Assembly (NCBI RefSeq): GCF_000708675.1
Contig: NZ_JELR01000001.1
Span: 1,364,001-1,428,000 of the forward strand
Direction: 5' to 3'
DNA length: 64,000 bases
Origin: Microbulbifer sp. HZ11
Lineage (GTDB): Bacteria > Pseudomonadota > Gammaproteobacteria > Pseudomonadales > Cellvibrionaceae
This document shows, in pieces, positions 25,637 to 32,896 of the stretch (position 1 is its first letter; every line of letters starts with the position of its first letter). The notes beneath the pieces are model-generated. The model did no database searches. It was not told the DNA's origin and saw nothing but the letters and a program-made list of their open reading frames with translations. The position numbers and the translations under genes are program-made.

Positions 25637-25750
25637 TAACGCCCAGCGCAGGCGCAGCCAGCGCGGAGCGCATTTTGTGTTAATGTTTGAGCGGCAGCGA
25701 GTAACACAAAAGGTGCGTAGCGTTGGCTGTCGCTCTGCCGCTGTTTGTTA
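25637..25750 (-). repeat. attC site
   Basis: 114 bp common type with loop variant GAGCGGCAGCGAG. It provides the stop of the 25748 gene. Confidence 0.88.
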
Positions 25751-26092
25751 TGTGTGGACTGTGAATAACTGCTCATTAGCTGGCCACTCACCACCATATG
25801 TATAACACTCTAAGGTATCCAGGTAGCCAGAATTTAACCATAGTATGACACCTGCGCCCGCCTCTAAAGCAGGATGGGTAAGGTAAGCCCCTGGAAAATC
25901 TTCGAGCTTTAGTCTCTCTGTACGTAATTTTTCTGCGGACTCACTCACCTTAAATTTCGTGAATACTCCTACGCCGCTATAACTACGCTCTAGAATCTCT
26001 ACTTGAGAAATCTGACTTTTAAGGATTTCTTTTTCAGGATCTTCTTGAATCAACAGATCGAATATTTTTTGTTCTAGAGGACTTAAATTCAT
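25748..26092 (-). CDS. Hypothetical soluble protein (cassette gene)
   Basis: 114 residues, acidic, no signal or membrane segment. MNLSPLEQKIFDLLIQEDPEKEILKSQISQVEILERSYSG looks like a helical N-terminal half, and LTHPALEAGAGVILWLNSGYLDTLECYTYGGEWP a compact C-terminal fold. I do not recognise the family. Stop codon from the attC. Confidence 0.6.
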   Translation of the reverse strand: MNLSPLEQKIFDLLIQEDPEKEILKSQISQVEILERSYSGVGVFTKFKVSESAEKLRTERLKLEDFPGAYLTHPALEAGAGVILWLNSGYLDTLECYTYGGEWPANEQLFTVHT

Positions 26093-26101
26093 ACTGACAC
26101 A

Positions 26102-26212
26102 TAACGCCGTGCTCAGCGGCGGCTTACTTTATGCGCATTTTGCGCGAACATAGGAGCGCAGCGACCGCGCAAAAGGTGCATAAAGTAAGACGTCAGCTGC
26201 AGCACCTTGTTA
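26102..26212 (-). repeat. attC site
   Basis: 111 bp, TAACGCCGTGCTCAGCGGCGG...CTGCAGCACCTTGTTA with arms CTTACTTTATGCG / GCATAAAGTAAGACG. It belongs to the excalibur-domain gene. Confidence 0.86.
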
Positions 26213-26224
26213 GAGTTGGCGGAC

Positions 26225-26557
26225 CTAGAACCTGGAATCGTTCTCGCAAGGAACACCATCATGGTCTCCGTCCATTTTTGTATTTGGGCAGTTATTTATA
26301 AAGAAAACCGCCTCCTCCCTGGATGTCATTTGACTACAATGCTGCCGTCCATCGCATTTGAAATTTTGATAGGAAGCTTGGCTACTGCGAATTTGCTCTT
26401 TTGGTGGGGATAGCTTAATTATCTCCATACCATCCACAGAACGCCCGACTGCTTCTGTTTCGTAATCGCCCCACCGATCGCCGTTAACGGCGAACTTGTC
26501 TTGATAAATTTTCCATCCGGTGAATGCCAGCAGAGCCAAAATTACTATTTTTTTCAT
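26225..26557 (-). CDS. Excalibur calcium-binding domain protein (cassette gene)
   Basis: 110 residues. An N-terminal signal or anchor (MKKIVILALLAFTGWKIY) precedes a short linker. The C-terminal domain FKCDGRQHCSQMTSREEAVFFINNCPNTKMDGDHDGVPCEND contains four cysteines and the DxDxDGxxCE calcium-binding loop of the excalibur family. Such domains occur on secreted or envelope proteins, often with nucleases; alone, function is unknown. It is the only exported cassette product with a clear named domain. Confidence 0.8.
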   Translation of the reverse strand: MKKIVILALLAFTGWKIYQDKFAVNGDRWGDYETEAVGRSVDGMEIIKLSPPKEQIRSSQASYQNFKCDGRQHCSQMTSREEAVFFINNCPNTKMDGDHDGVPCENDSRF

Positions 26558-26576
26558 TATTTACTACTCGAAACTC

Positions 26577-26688
26577 TAACGCCGCGCTCAGCCGCAGCTT
26601 ACTTTGGGCGCTTTGTTGCGCAAAATAGGAGCGGAGCGACCGCGCAACAAAGTGCACAAAGTAAGATGTCGGCTGCAGCGCCTGGTTA
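26577..26688 (-). repeat. attC site
   Basis: 112 bp, TAACGCCGCGCTCAGCCGCAGC...CAGCGCCTGGTTA. Unusual GGTTA end in place of TGTTA. It belongs to the ORF-less cassette 26689-26960. Confidence 0.8.
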
Positions 26689-26960
26689 TGGCTGACGCGC
26701 TCCGAACTACCTACGCGCACCGAATGCGCCGAAGCTCCTTAAAAACGAGGAAAGAAATTCCAACTTCCCCCAACCAATTGTTTTCTTATTGGCACACCAT
26801 CTTACTGCAGCGGAGTTGCCGTGTTTCCCATGAGATTAAACGAAAGCTCTAGGAACGAAACTGCTTAATTTTATCATGGCAGATAGCCAAATGCTGCGTG
26901 CCAAAATAGAGCTCTAAATTACACGCTGGCACAGACCACCATTTTTACAGCCCGGCACCA
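26689..26960 (-). other. ORF-less cassette 3
   Basis: About 272 bases between attC sites. The minus strand has only a 14-codon frame after the attC. On the plus strand a 54-codon frame (26688-26852) exists but has no coding features. It shares GAACGAAACTGCT and a CGCTGGCACA block with cassette 24832. Confidence 0.6.
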
Positions 26961-27097
26961 TAACGCCGCCGGCAGGGGCAGCTTACCTTGTGCGCGTTTT
27001 GCGCGATAATGGGAGCGAAGCGACCCGCGGAAAACGTGTACAAGGTAAGCTGTCCCACGGAGGGCCGAAGGCCCGGAGTATTCTGCCCGGCTTGTTA
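26961..27097 (-). repeat. attC site
   Basis: 137 bp long type, TAACGCCGCCGGCAGGGGCAGC...GGGCCGAAGGCCCGG...CCCGGCTTGTTA. It belongs to the 27115 gene. Confidence 0.86.
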
Positions 27098-27114
27098 ATG
27101 TTTTATCTCGCTAG

Positions 27115-27372
27115 CTAGTAATTGGGGAAGTAGGATTCGTTGAACTGCTCTAGAAACTGGACTACGTCTTTTCTATTCAATTCTTGCCTTTCCTTTAGCG
27201 CCATATCCTTACAGACTCGGAGCAACTCAGACTTCTCGTTATTAGTACAATCTTCAAGTTCTGCGATCAAGTTTTCTGCGTTTTTTAATGCTGTATCCGG
27301 ATCCAGAACGTTATCCTCAACCAGCTCAAAAAACATCAATGCCTGTATTACGGCTTTCGCAAGACTTTCCAT
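27115..27372 (-). CDS. Small acidic helical protein (cassette gene, unknown)
   Basis: 85 residues, almost all predicted helix: MESLAKAVIQALMFFELVEDNVLDPDTALKNAENLIAELEDCTNNEKSELLRVC, then RQELNRKDVVQFLEQF. Strongly acidic. No family recognised. Length and composition resemble antitoxin- or immunity-like proteins, but nothing specific supports that. Confidence 0.55.
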   Translation of the reverse strand: MESLAKAVIQALMFFELVEDNVLDPDTALKNAENLIAELEDCTNNEKSELLRVCKDMALKERQELNRKDVVQFLEQFNESYFPNY

Positions 27373-27389
27373 TGCTACTCCTCAGACAT

Positions 27390-27501
27390 TAACGCCCAGC
27401 GCAGGCGCAGCCAGCGCGGAGCACTTTTGTGTTAATGTTTGAGCGCAGCGAGTAACACAAAAGGTGCGTAGCGTTGGCTGTCGCTCTGCCGCTGATTGTT
27501 A
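27390..27501 (-). repeat. attC site
   Basis: 112 bp common type, loop GAGCGCAGCGAG, ending CCGCTGATTGTTA. It belongs to the 27506 gene. Confidence 0.88.
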
Positions 27502-27505
27502 TGAA

Positions 27506-27829
27506 TTATTTCTTGCTCGGGAGGTCAATTACTTTACCTGAGCCCGATGCTCCACCCTTTATCTCTTTAACTTTACTCAGTAAATGAGGAGACACGTTCC
27601 ATTTTTGGCCGCCTTCCGTAATGACTGTGACCGTCTTTTTATTGTACTTTACTAACGTACCGATTTGGCGGCCGCGACCTGGAGGCTCAAAGCTAACCTT
27701 CTCTCCTGGATTGAACTGCATCATCTCTTTATGAGTGTGCATAGATTCAAGAAATTTCAGGCGCTCAACGATTCTTTGATTGAGAGCGATCAACTCATCT
27801 TCCGACAAACTGTCTATATCTATATTCAT
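27506..27829 (-). CDS. Hypothetical protein with SH3/KOW-like domain (cassette gene)
   Basis: 107 residues. A helical N-terminus (IDSLSEDELIALNQRIVERLKFLESMH) precedes a beta-barrel-like segment: FNPGEKVSFEPPGRGRQIGTLVKYNKKTVTVITEGGQKWNVSPHLLSKV. The 'G-x-V-x-F...G-T-L-V-K-Y-N-K-K-T-V-T-V' rhythm is that of small KOW/SH3 nucleic-acid-binding folds. Basic tail. The fold is a pattern-level inference; biological role unknown. Confidence 0.6.
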   Translation of the reverse strand: MNIDIDSLSEDELIALNQRIVERLKFLESMHTHKEMMQFNPGEKVSFEPPGRGRQIGTLVKYNKKTVTVITEGGQKWNVSPHLLSKVKEIKGGASGSGKVIDLPSKK

Positions 27830-27853
27830 TGCTTTACTCGATACCGAGATTCA

Positions 27854-27991
27854 TAACGCCCGCAACATGGGCGCCCAATGTTGTGCGCCTTTTGCGCAAT
27901 AATGGGAGCGCAGCGACCGCGCAAAAGGTGCACAGCGTGGGGCGTCCCGCGCAGGCCCGAAGGGCCGGAGCACTCTTGCTTGCGCTTGTTA
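27854..27991 (-). repeat. attC site
   Basis: 138 bp long type, TAACGCCCGCAACATGGGCGCCC...GGCCCGAAGGGCC...TGCGCTTGTTA. It belongs to the ORF-less cassette 27992. Confidence 0.85.
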
Positions 27992-28337
27992 ATGTTGGGC
28001 CAAATTTTGACCCGCTATATTTTACCTGGGCCTGAGCCGGCCACCGTATAGAACGAACAATAATAACATTTGCGGACACCTTTAAAACTAACGTGCGGTG
28101 CCGCCCTACTTGGCACAGAATTTCAGATTACCGATCGTGGGCGAAGCCGACGATGAACCTACCAGCGGCACGGCACAAATGGGGCTATTGAAAAGCATGA
28201 CGAAGCCCGGCAGCAGAAGTCGAATGGTGGTTCCACGTTTTCACGTAACGGACTATTACCACAGAAGCATCCGCCACCACTTTTCCAAAGCCTAGGAACT
28301 TTGAATCTAAAACCCCTTCCACAGCTCTAAAAAACAT
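27992..28337 (-). other. ORF-less cassette 4 (short possible ORF)
   Basis: About 346 bases. The best minus-strand frame is 50 codons (28337 to 28185) and starts with an ATG overlapping the upstream attC core. It reads MFFRAVEGVLDSKFLGFG and continues basic, without domain features. A 65-codon plus-strand frame (28098-28295, GTG start) is equally unsupported. Treated as probably non-coding. Confidence 0.55.
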
Positions 28338-28451
28338 TAACGCCCAGCGCAGGCGCAGCCAGTGTGGAGCGCATTTTGTGTTAATGTTTGAGCGCCAGCG
28401 AGTAACACAAAAGGTGCGTAGCGTTGGCTGTCGCTCTGCCGCTGTTTGTTA
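28338..28451 (-). repeat. attC site
   Basis: 114 bp common type, loop variant GAGCGCCAGCGAG. It supplies the stop codon of the 28449 gene. Confidence 0.88.
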
Positions 28452-28772
28452 TGTGTTTGAGCCATGGAAGGCCTCCCAGGCCAAGCTCTCTAGATCGCCA
28501 CCACCTAGAATATTGCCATCCTCATCTTCAATCTTGAATTCCGCTTGCTTTTCTCCAATAGATGCACAGCCATCTAGCCCCAATAAAATTGTATATAGCG
28601 CGTCAGTCAGGATCTCTCCGGACAAATTCCGGACTAATGCAATTTGTTCTTCACTGAGCCCGGCACCTTTGAGTCCTTTGATTCTTGATATATCAGTATC
28701 TGAGGAGAAGTAGCTTTCTACCAACTGATGCTTAAGAATTTTGAACTCATTTATAAATTCTTCGTTTGTCAT
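28449..28772 (-). CDS. Small acidic protein (cassette gene, unknown)
   Basis: 107 residues, acidic, no membrane segment. MTNEEFINEFKILKHQLVESYFS, then GAGLSEEQIALVRNLSGEILTDALYTILLGLDGCASIG and a beta-hairpin FKIEDEDGNILGGGDLESLAWEAFHG. Style is like immunity-type proteins, but there is no toxin partner and no family match I can name. Stop codon from the attC. Confidence 0.6.
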   Translation of the reverse strand: MTNEEFINEFKILKHQLVESYFSSDTDISRIKGLKGAGLSEEQIALVRNLSGEILTDALYTILLGLDGCASIGEKQAEFKIEDEDGNILGGGDLESLAWEAFHGSNT

Positions 28773-28782
28773 TGCTTACACA

Positions 28783-28920
28783 TAACGCCCACGGCAGGGG
28801 CGGCTTACCTTATGCGCGATTTGCGCAAAAATGGGAGCGAAGCGACCGCGCAAAACGTGCATAAGGTAAGCCGTCCCGCGGAGGCCCGAAGGGCCGGAGC
28901 ATCACTGCCCGTGATTGTTA
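28783..28920 (-). repeat. attC site of ORF-less cassette 5
   Basis: 138 bp long type, almost identical to 22293-22431, including internal GGCCCGAAGGGCC and end CCCGTGATTGTTA. Confidence 0.87.
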
Positions 28921-29236
28921 ATGTTGGGGGACTATAAGCGACTTACCAACTTTAAGACCACCAAACCTGGGCTCGCTCATTACTAGCATGCTACGAGCGG
29001 CACAATTGGTTGTACCCTACCACGTTTTCCCTAGAGCGGCTCAAAGGCCAAACAGGAAACCACCGCTCTACTTCTTCCGCCGCCTGCCCAAAATATAAAG
29101 AATGGAGGCCACTGCAGCGCATTTAAAACAACCATCAATCCCTGCTAGCGATAACGTTTCTACAGCGCCAGAGGCCGCCAAATCGCTCATCAAGCACGTT
29201 GCAATTTTCAGGCGGCGGCACGATGAACCTGAACAT
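28921..29236 (-). other. ORF-less cassette 5 (homologous to cassette at 22432)
   Basis: About 316 bases, a diverged full-length copy of 22432-22749. The best frame on the minus strand is 40 codons (29190 to 29068), MSDLAASGAVETLSLAGIDG onward with a basic RRRKK end. The other copy has two in-frame stops in this frame, and substitutions between copies are not concentrated at third codon positions. Coding status is therefore doubtful. Confidence 0.7.
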
Positions 29237-29350
29237 TAACGCCCAGCGCAGGCGCAGCCAGCGCGGAGCGCATTTTGTGTTAATGTTTGAGCGCCAGCGA
29301 GTAACACAAAAGGTGCGTAGCGTTGGCTGTCGCTCTGCCGCTGTTTGTTA
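29237..29350 (-). repeat. attC site of first cassette
   Basis: 114 bp common type, loop variant GAGCGCCAGCGAG, ending CCGCTGTTTGTTA. It supplies the stop of the 29348 gene, the first cassette of the array. Confidence 0.88.
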
Positions 29351-29710
29351 TGCATGATGCAGCTCCTGAAGCCTTTCAAGGACTGGATCCAGCCTCCTAT
29401 TTTTTAGAATTTGCTCCCAAGATCCATCACAAAATCTTTCAGACCTGGCCGCAGCAGTTAAGGCCCACTTAATTTCTTCTGTGGTCGCGTTTTCAATTGA
29501 GGCTAGAATCCCGCTAATCTCGTTTGGCTGATATTCATATGCAACCCAAGGAGGAGACTGCAACAATTTCATGAAACTTGAGATTTCTTCCGGATAATTA
29601 GGGTATCCATCACTACGAGAGATCTCATGAACCGCTGAAACTGCTGCTTGATAGCTCAACACCAATTTCCATATATCCTCGATTTTCACTATCTCAACAT
29701 TCCTTTGCAT
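29348..29710 (-). CDS. Hypothetical protein of first cassette
   Basis: 120 residues from the ATG at 29710, which lies inside the GTTATGC core; in-frame starts at 29725 and further out would read through the presumed attI. Soluble and helix-rich: IVKIEDIWKLVLSYQAAVSAVHEI, PEEISSFMKLLQSPPWVAYEYQPNEISGILASIENATTEEIKWALTAAARSERFCDGSWEQIL. No family recognised. Being first, it would be the cassette best expressed from an integron promoter, if one remains. Confidence 0.6.
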   Translation of the reverse strand: MQRNVEIVKIEDIWKLVLSYQAAVSAVHEISRSDGYPNYPEEISSFMKLLQSPPWVAYEYQPNEISGILASIENATTEEIKWALTAAARSERFCDGSWEQILKNRRLDPVLERLQELHHA

Positions 29711-29713
29711 AAC
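29707..29713 (-). other. First-cassette core site / attI remnant
   Basis: Minus-strand GTTATGC, the same heptamer seen at attC-gene junctions, 360 bases upstream of the first attC. To its right the sequence is no longer cassette-like. An ACGCC-AAA-GGCGT hairpin lies at 29725-29737. Probable attI end, without a neighbouring intI. Confidence 0.45.
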
Positions 29714-29785
29714 AGTTTTATTCATACGCCAAAGGCGTGTTTTCCCAACCCAATTATTTTTAGGCACCGAATTCAACGGTGGCAA

Positions 29786-30016
29786 TAAATCACTGTAAAA
29801 TCAATATTTTGCAAACCATTCTGCAAATTTCCGCCCAGAGAATGCAGCCAATGGCTTTTGTTCTTATTTTCTAAATGGCACTTTTTAGGTTCGATTAAAT
29901 ATATAGATATCAACGAGTTAGCCTATCCCATTCCCTGCACACACGCCATAGGCTGCTGATCTCGGTCAAATATTTCTTTCTGACACCATAATGCGGATAT
30001 TATTTAACCAGATCCA
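29786..30016. other. Gap between array and fumA, no integrase gene
   Basis: About 230 AT-rich bases with no reading frame and no IntI-like fragment in either strand. This is where an integron integrase and its promoter would be expected. Confidence 0.6.
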
Positions 30017-30052
30017 CAAAAAAAGCCGGCCTCAGGTGCTGGGGCCGGCTTG
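30017..30052 (-). terminator. Intrinsic terminator of fumA
   Basis: Minus-strand stem AAGCCGGCCCCAG...GGCCGGCTT followed by seven T residues, 30 bases after the fumA stop. On the plus strand the same hairpin lacks a T-run. Confidence 0.9.
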
Positions 30053-30081
30053 TCGCGCTCAGGTGAAGCGTGGCGCTGCGG

Positions 30082-31590
30082 TTATACCGCACCCTCTTCT
30101 ATTTTGTGCTTCCAGATTACCGGGCCGGTGTTGTGCACTGACTCACCATTACTGTCCACCGCCACTGTGACCGGCATATCTTCCACTTCAAATTCGTAGA
30201 TGGCTTCCATCCCCAGCTCCGGGAAAGCGATAACCTTTGCGTCCTTGATAGCCTGGGCCACCAGGTATGCAGCACCGCCGACAGCCATCAGATAGACAGC
30301 TTTGTTATCTCGAATAGCTTCAATTGCGGTTGGGCCGCGTTCGGCTTTTCCGATCATCCCCAGCAGGCCAGTTTCTTCCAGCATGGTACGGGTAAACTTG
30401 TCCATACGGGTAGCAGTAGTAGGACCGGCGGGGCCAACAACCTCTTCACGAACGGGATCCACTGGGCCCACGTAGTAGATAAAACGGCCGGTCAGGTCTA
30501 CCGGCAGCTTTTCGCCTTTGGCCAGGATGTCGACCATTTTTTTATGCGCAGCGTCGCGGCCTGTAAGCATCTTACCGTTCAGCAACAATGTGTCACCGGG
30601 CTGCCAGCTGAGTACGTCTTCTGCGGTCACTTCATCCAGATTGACACGACGGGTATTTCCGCCGGCTTCACGGGTGATTTCCGGCCAGTCTTCCAACTTT
30701 GGAGGAGTCTGGCGCGTTGCGCCGGAACCATCCAGGGTAAAGTGGGTGTGACGGGTAGCGGCACAGTTGGGGATGATGGCTACCGCTTTGTTCGCCGCGT
30801 GGGTAGGAAAGTCCTTGACCTTCACATCCAACACAGTGGTAAGGCCTCCCAGGCCCTGGGCGCCAATGCCTAACTTGTTCACCTTGTCGAACAGCTCCAG
30901 GCGCAGCTCTTCAGCACGATTGGAAGCGCCACGCTCCTGCAGGTCTTGGATGTCGATCGGATCGAGAAGGGACTCCTTGGCCAGCAGCATCGCTTTCTCG
31001 GCTGTGCCGCCTACACCAATACCCAGCATGCCCGGCGGGCACCAGCCGGCACCCATTTTGGGCACCATTTCCAGAACCCAATCCACGACGGAGTCGGAGG
31101 GGTTCAGCATGGCAAATTTGCTCTTCGCTTCGGAGCCGCCACCTTTCGCTGCCACATACACATCAACGGTGTCGCCGGGGACGATTTCGTAATGGATGAC
31201 CGCGGGGGTATTGTCGCCAGTATTCTTACGTGCGCCATCCGGGTCTGCCAGGATAGACGCACGCAGTACGTTATCCGGATTGTTGTAGGCGCGGCGGACA
31301 CCTTCGTTGACCATGTCGGTCACGCTCATTTCCGCGTCCCACTGCACGTTCATGCCCACTTTCAGTTTCACGGTCACGATACCGGTGTCCTGACAGATGG
31401 GGCGGTGGCCCTGTGCACACATGCGGGAGTTGATCAGGATCTGCGCCATGGCGTCTTTCGCCGCCGGGTTGGCTTCCTTTTCGTAGGCCTTGTTGAGGGC
31501 CTGGATAAAGTCCTGTGGGTGGTAGTAAGAAATGAACTGCAGCGCGTCGGCCACGCTGTCGATCAGGTCGTCCTGGCGGATAATCGTCAT
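30082..31590 (-). CDS. fumA: Class I (iron-sulfur) fumarate hydratase
   Basis: 502 residues. It interconverts fumarate and malate in the TCA cycle with an oxygen-sensitive 4Fe-4S cluster. The N-terminal cluster domain has RPICQDTGIVTV with a cluster Cys near 66, MGAGWCPPGMLGIGVGG and IIPNCAATRHTHF supplying the other two cysteines. The C-terminal swivelling domain has GPTTATRMD and AVGGAAYLVAQAIKDAKV. Cytosolic. It sits beside, and divergent from, sodB with a coiled-coil gene between, a linkage consistent with iron and superoxide physiology. It also forms the right border of the integron array. Confidence 0.95.
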   Translation of the reverse strand: MTIIRQDDLIDSVADALQFISYYHPQDFIQALNKAYEKEANPAAKDAMAQILINSRMCAQGHRPICQDTGIVTVKLKVGMNVQWDAEMSVTDMVNEGVRRAYNNPDNVLRASILADPDGARKNTGDNTPAVIHYEIVPGDTVDVYVAAKGGGSEAKSKFAMLNPSDSVVDWVLEMVPKMGAGWCPPGMLGIGVGGTAEKAMLLAKESLLDPIDIQDLQERGASNRAEELRLELFDKVNKLGIGAQGLGGLTTVLDVKVKDFPTHAANKAVAIIPNCAATRHTHFTLDGSGATRQTPPKLEDWPEITREAGGNTRRVNLDEVTAEDVLSWQPGDTLLLNGKMLTGRDAAHKKMVDILAKGEKLPVDLTGRFIYYVGPVDPVREEVVGPAGPTTATRMDKFTRTMLEETGLLGMIGKAERGPTAIEAIRDNKAVYLMAVGGAAYLVAQAIKDAKVIAFPELGMEAIYEFEVEDMPVTVAVDSNGESVHNTGPVIWKHKIEEGAV

Positions 31591-31718
31591 TGCCGGCTCC
31601 GGTTGTCTCTCGTCTCGAAGGCGGCGATTTTACACGAAATGGCTTGGGGTGTTGGGCGAGACGATATGAAGGGAGGCAGAAACTACCTGCCTGAATGACG
31701 CCGATGAAAATGAGAATG

Positions 31719-31746
31719 ATTAACGGCGGACTCCACCGCCGTTAAT
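31719..31746. terminator. Inverted repeat between coiled-coil gene and fumA
   Basis: Perfect 11-base arms ATTAACGGCGG / CCGCCGTTAAT with a six-base loop. On the minus strand it follows the coiled-coil gene and is followed by only a weakly T-rich tract, so it may be a terminator or an operator in the fumA leader. Confidence 0.5.
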
Positions 31747-31812
31747 CCTTTTGAATCCTAATATTTGAACCCTGCCTGACGCCTGATTGACGCCCCGTTC
31801 AGGGCACGGATA

Positions 31813-32565
31813 TCAGGGCGCCGAGGCTGTGGTAGAGCTGGATTGCAGGCTGCGAATAGCATCACGCAGCTGGACCAGATCCTTGTTCACGGTACGACGG
31901 TAGCTGTCGATAGACTGCACAGCTTCTTCGTTGGCACCCACGCGTGCGGTCAGATCGGCACGCACGGAATTCAGCTGCCGCTCGATGCTCGCCACCTTAT
32001 CTTTAGTTTCGCGCGACGCGGTTACCGTAGACTCTTTCAACTTGCTGATCTCGCTCTCAAGTGCAGCGACTTTTTTCAGACTGCTCTCAAAGCCCTTGAC
32101 CCTGCTGGAAAGAGCGGCCACTTCTTTCTTGGCAGCGTCGGCGGTCGCCTTGTTCGCGGCAATGCTCTTGCGATTGGTGTCGTATGACACGCCCCACAGC
32201 TTGCGGATTTCGGAGGCATTCTCCTTCACTTTCGCGTTGAGAACTTCCACAGACGCAGCAGACTCCTCCCCAGACATTTCAAACCGCTTCTCAAGTTGCA
32301 CGATTCGCGCGTCTGCATCTTTCAACTGAGCCACAGTTTCCTGCCACTGGGTATACAGAAAGCCGGCCCCGCCCAGACCGGCCAGTGCCAGCATCAGCGC
32401 CACGATCGCCAGAAATGAAGAACCACCCCCACTGCCCGCCTCAGTCACAGGCTCTGGCGCGACAGGCTGGGCAGGCCCACGGCGACCGCCGATCGGCCCG
32501 TTGGGGATTTGAGGGTCCATAGAAGATGAACTGCTGCCATCGAATGTGGGCTCTCTGCGTTGCAT
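31813..32565 (-). CDS. Inner-membrane coiled-coil protein
   Basis: 250 residues. A flexible Ser/Pro/Gly-rich N-terminus (to about 48) is followed by one transmembrane helix FLAIVALMLALAGLGGAGFLYTQW (about 51-74). A long Ala/Lys/Glu/Ser coiled coil extends through about residue 235 and presumably lies in the periplasm. No enzymatic motif. It is conserved in style among gammaproteobacteria but without assigned function that I can name. Located upstream of fumA on the same strand, with 222 bases and a hairpin between. Confidence 0.65.
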   Translation of the reverse strand: MQRREPTFDGSSSSSMDPQIPNGPIGGRRGPAQPVAPEPVTEAGSGGGSSFLAIVALMLALAGLGGAGFLYTQWQETVAQLKDADARIVQLEKRFEMSGEESAASVEVLNAKVKENASEIRKLWGVSYDTNRKSIAANKATADAAKKEVAALSSRVKGFESSLKKVAALESEISKLKESTVTASRETKDKVASIERQLNSVRADLTARVGANEEAVQSIDSYRRTVNKDLVQLRDAIRSLQSSSTTASAP

Positions 32566-32896
32566 GCTGTTGATCCTGCGTTGGCTCGGCCTTTGAGGCC
32601 GGCGTGGGAAACCGATTTTGGAGATGAAAACTGCGGCAGTTATACCAAAAATTGACGAAAAAGTAAGCGGGTTCAGTTATCAGAATAGGACACCAGGGAC
32701 CGGACATGGTTCGCCATTGAGAATCATTCGCAGCACTTAATTACAGTTACCGTGTCTTTAGCGACATTTGAGCCGTTTTCGGCCTGTCCGATGGCTTAAT
32801 AATGACATCAAGCGCGTGTAGAATGCGTGCCACCAACAACTGACCTGCTACTGTACTTGGGTCGGTACAGGTCCCAGACAAAGGAAGGAATATCAC
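32566..32896. promoter_or_regulatory. Divergent promoter region of sodB
   Basis: No gene. TTAATA (32796-32801), 17-base spacer, TAGAAT (32819-32824) is a plausible sodB promoter. TGAGAAT-C-ATTCGCA at 32718-32732 matches 11 of 14 positions of the 7-1-7 Fur inverted repeat; this is weak evidence of iron control. Confidence 0.5.

Larger units (their letters stand above)
15352..29716 (-). mobile_element. Integron gene-cassette array without integrase (CALIN)
   Basis: Twenty complete attC sites, one attC split by an insertion sequence and one attC half lie between mostly minus-strand genes. Read on the minus strand each site runs TAACAA...hairpin arms...GGCGTTA, the same polarity as Vibrio VCR sites, with the gene upstream. 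The first cassette is therefore at the right end, where GTTATGC at 29707-29713 looks like the attI or first-cassette core site. No intI gene or fragment lies between it and fumA, nor at the left end. The array is AT-richer than its flanks. Either the integrase is elsewhere or the platform was lost. Confidence 0.9.

Noticed and set aside
25620..25805. Recurring short ORFs reading AQRRRSQRGA..VLMFERQRVTQKVRSVGCRSAA
   Set aside because: These are translations of the attC repeats themselves; the same peptide recurs at 25079, 28378 and elsewhere with frame breaks, so it is not a protein family.
26604..26852. 82-residue plus-strand ORF across an attC
   Set aside because: Its first third is attC sequence and the remainder has no coding features or homologous copy.
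28098..28295. 65-residue plus-strand ORF in ORF-less cassette 4
   Set aside because: Opposite to array orientation, GTG start without a ribosome site, no domain; an equally long frame exists on the other strand.
15352..29350. Regularly spaced repeats resembling a CRISPR array
   Set aside because: Repeats are 63-139 bp with internal hairpins, spacers are 250-600 bp and contain genes, and there are no cas genes. They are attC sites.
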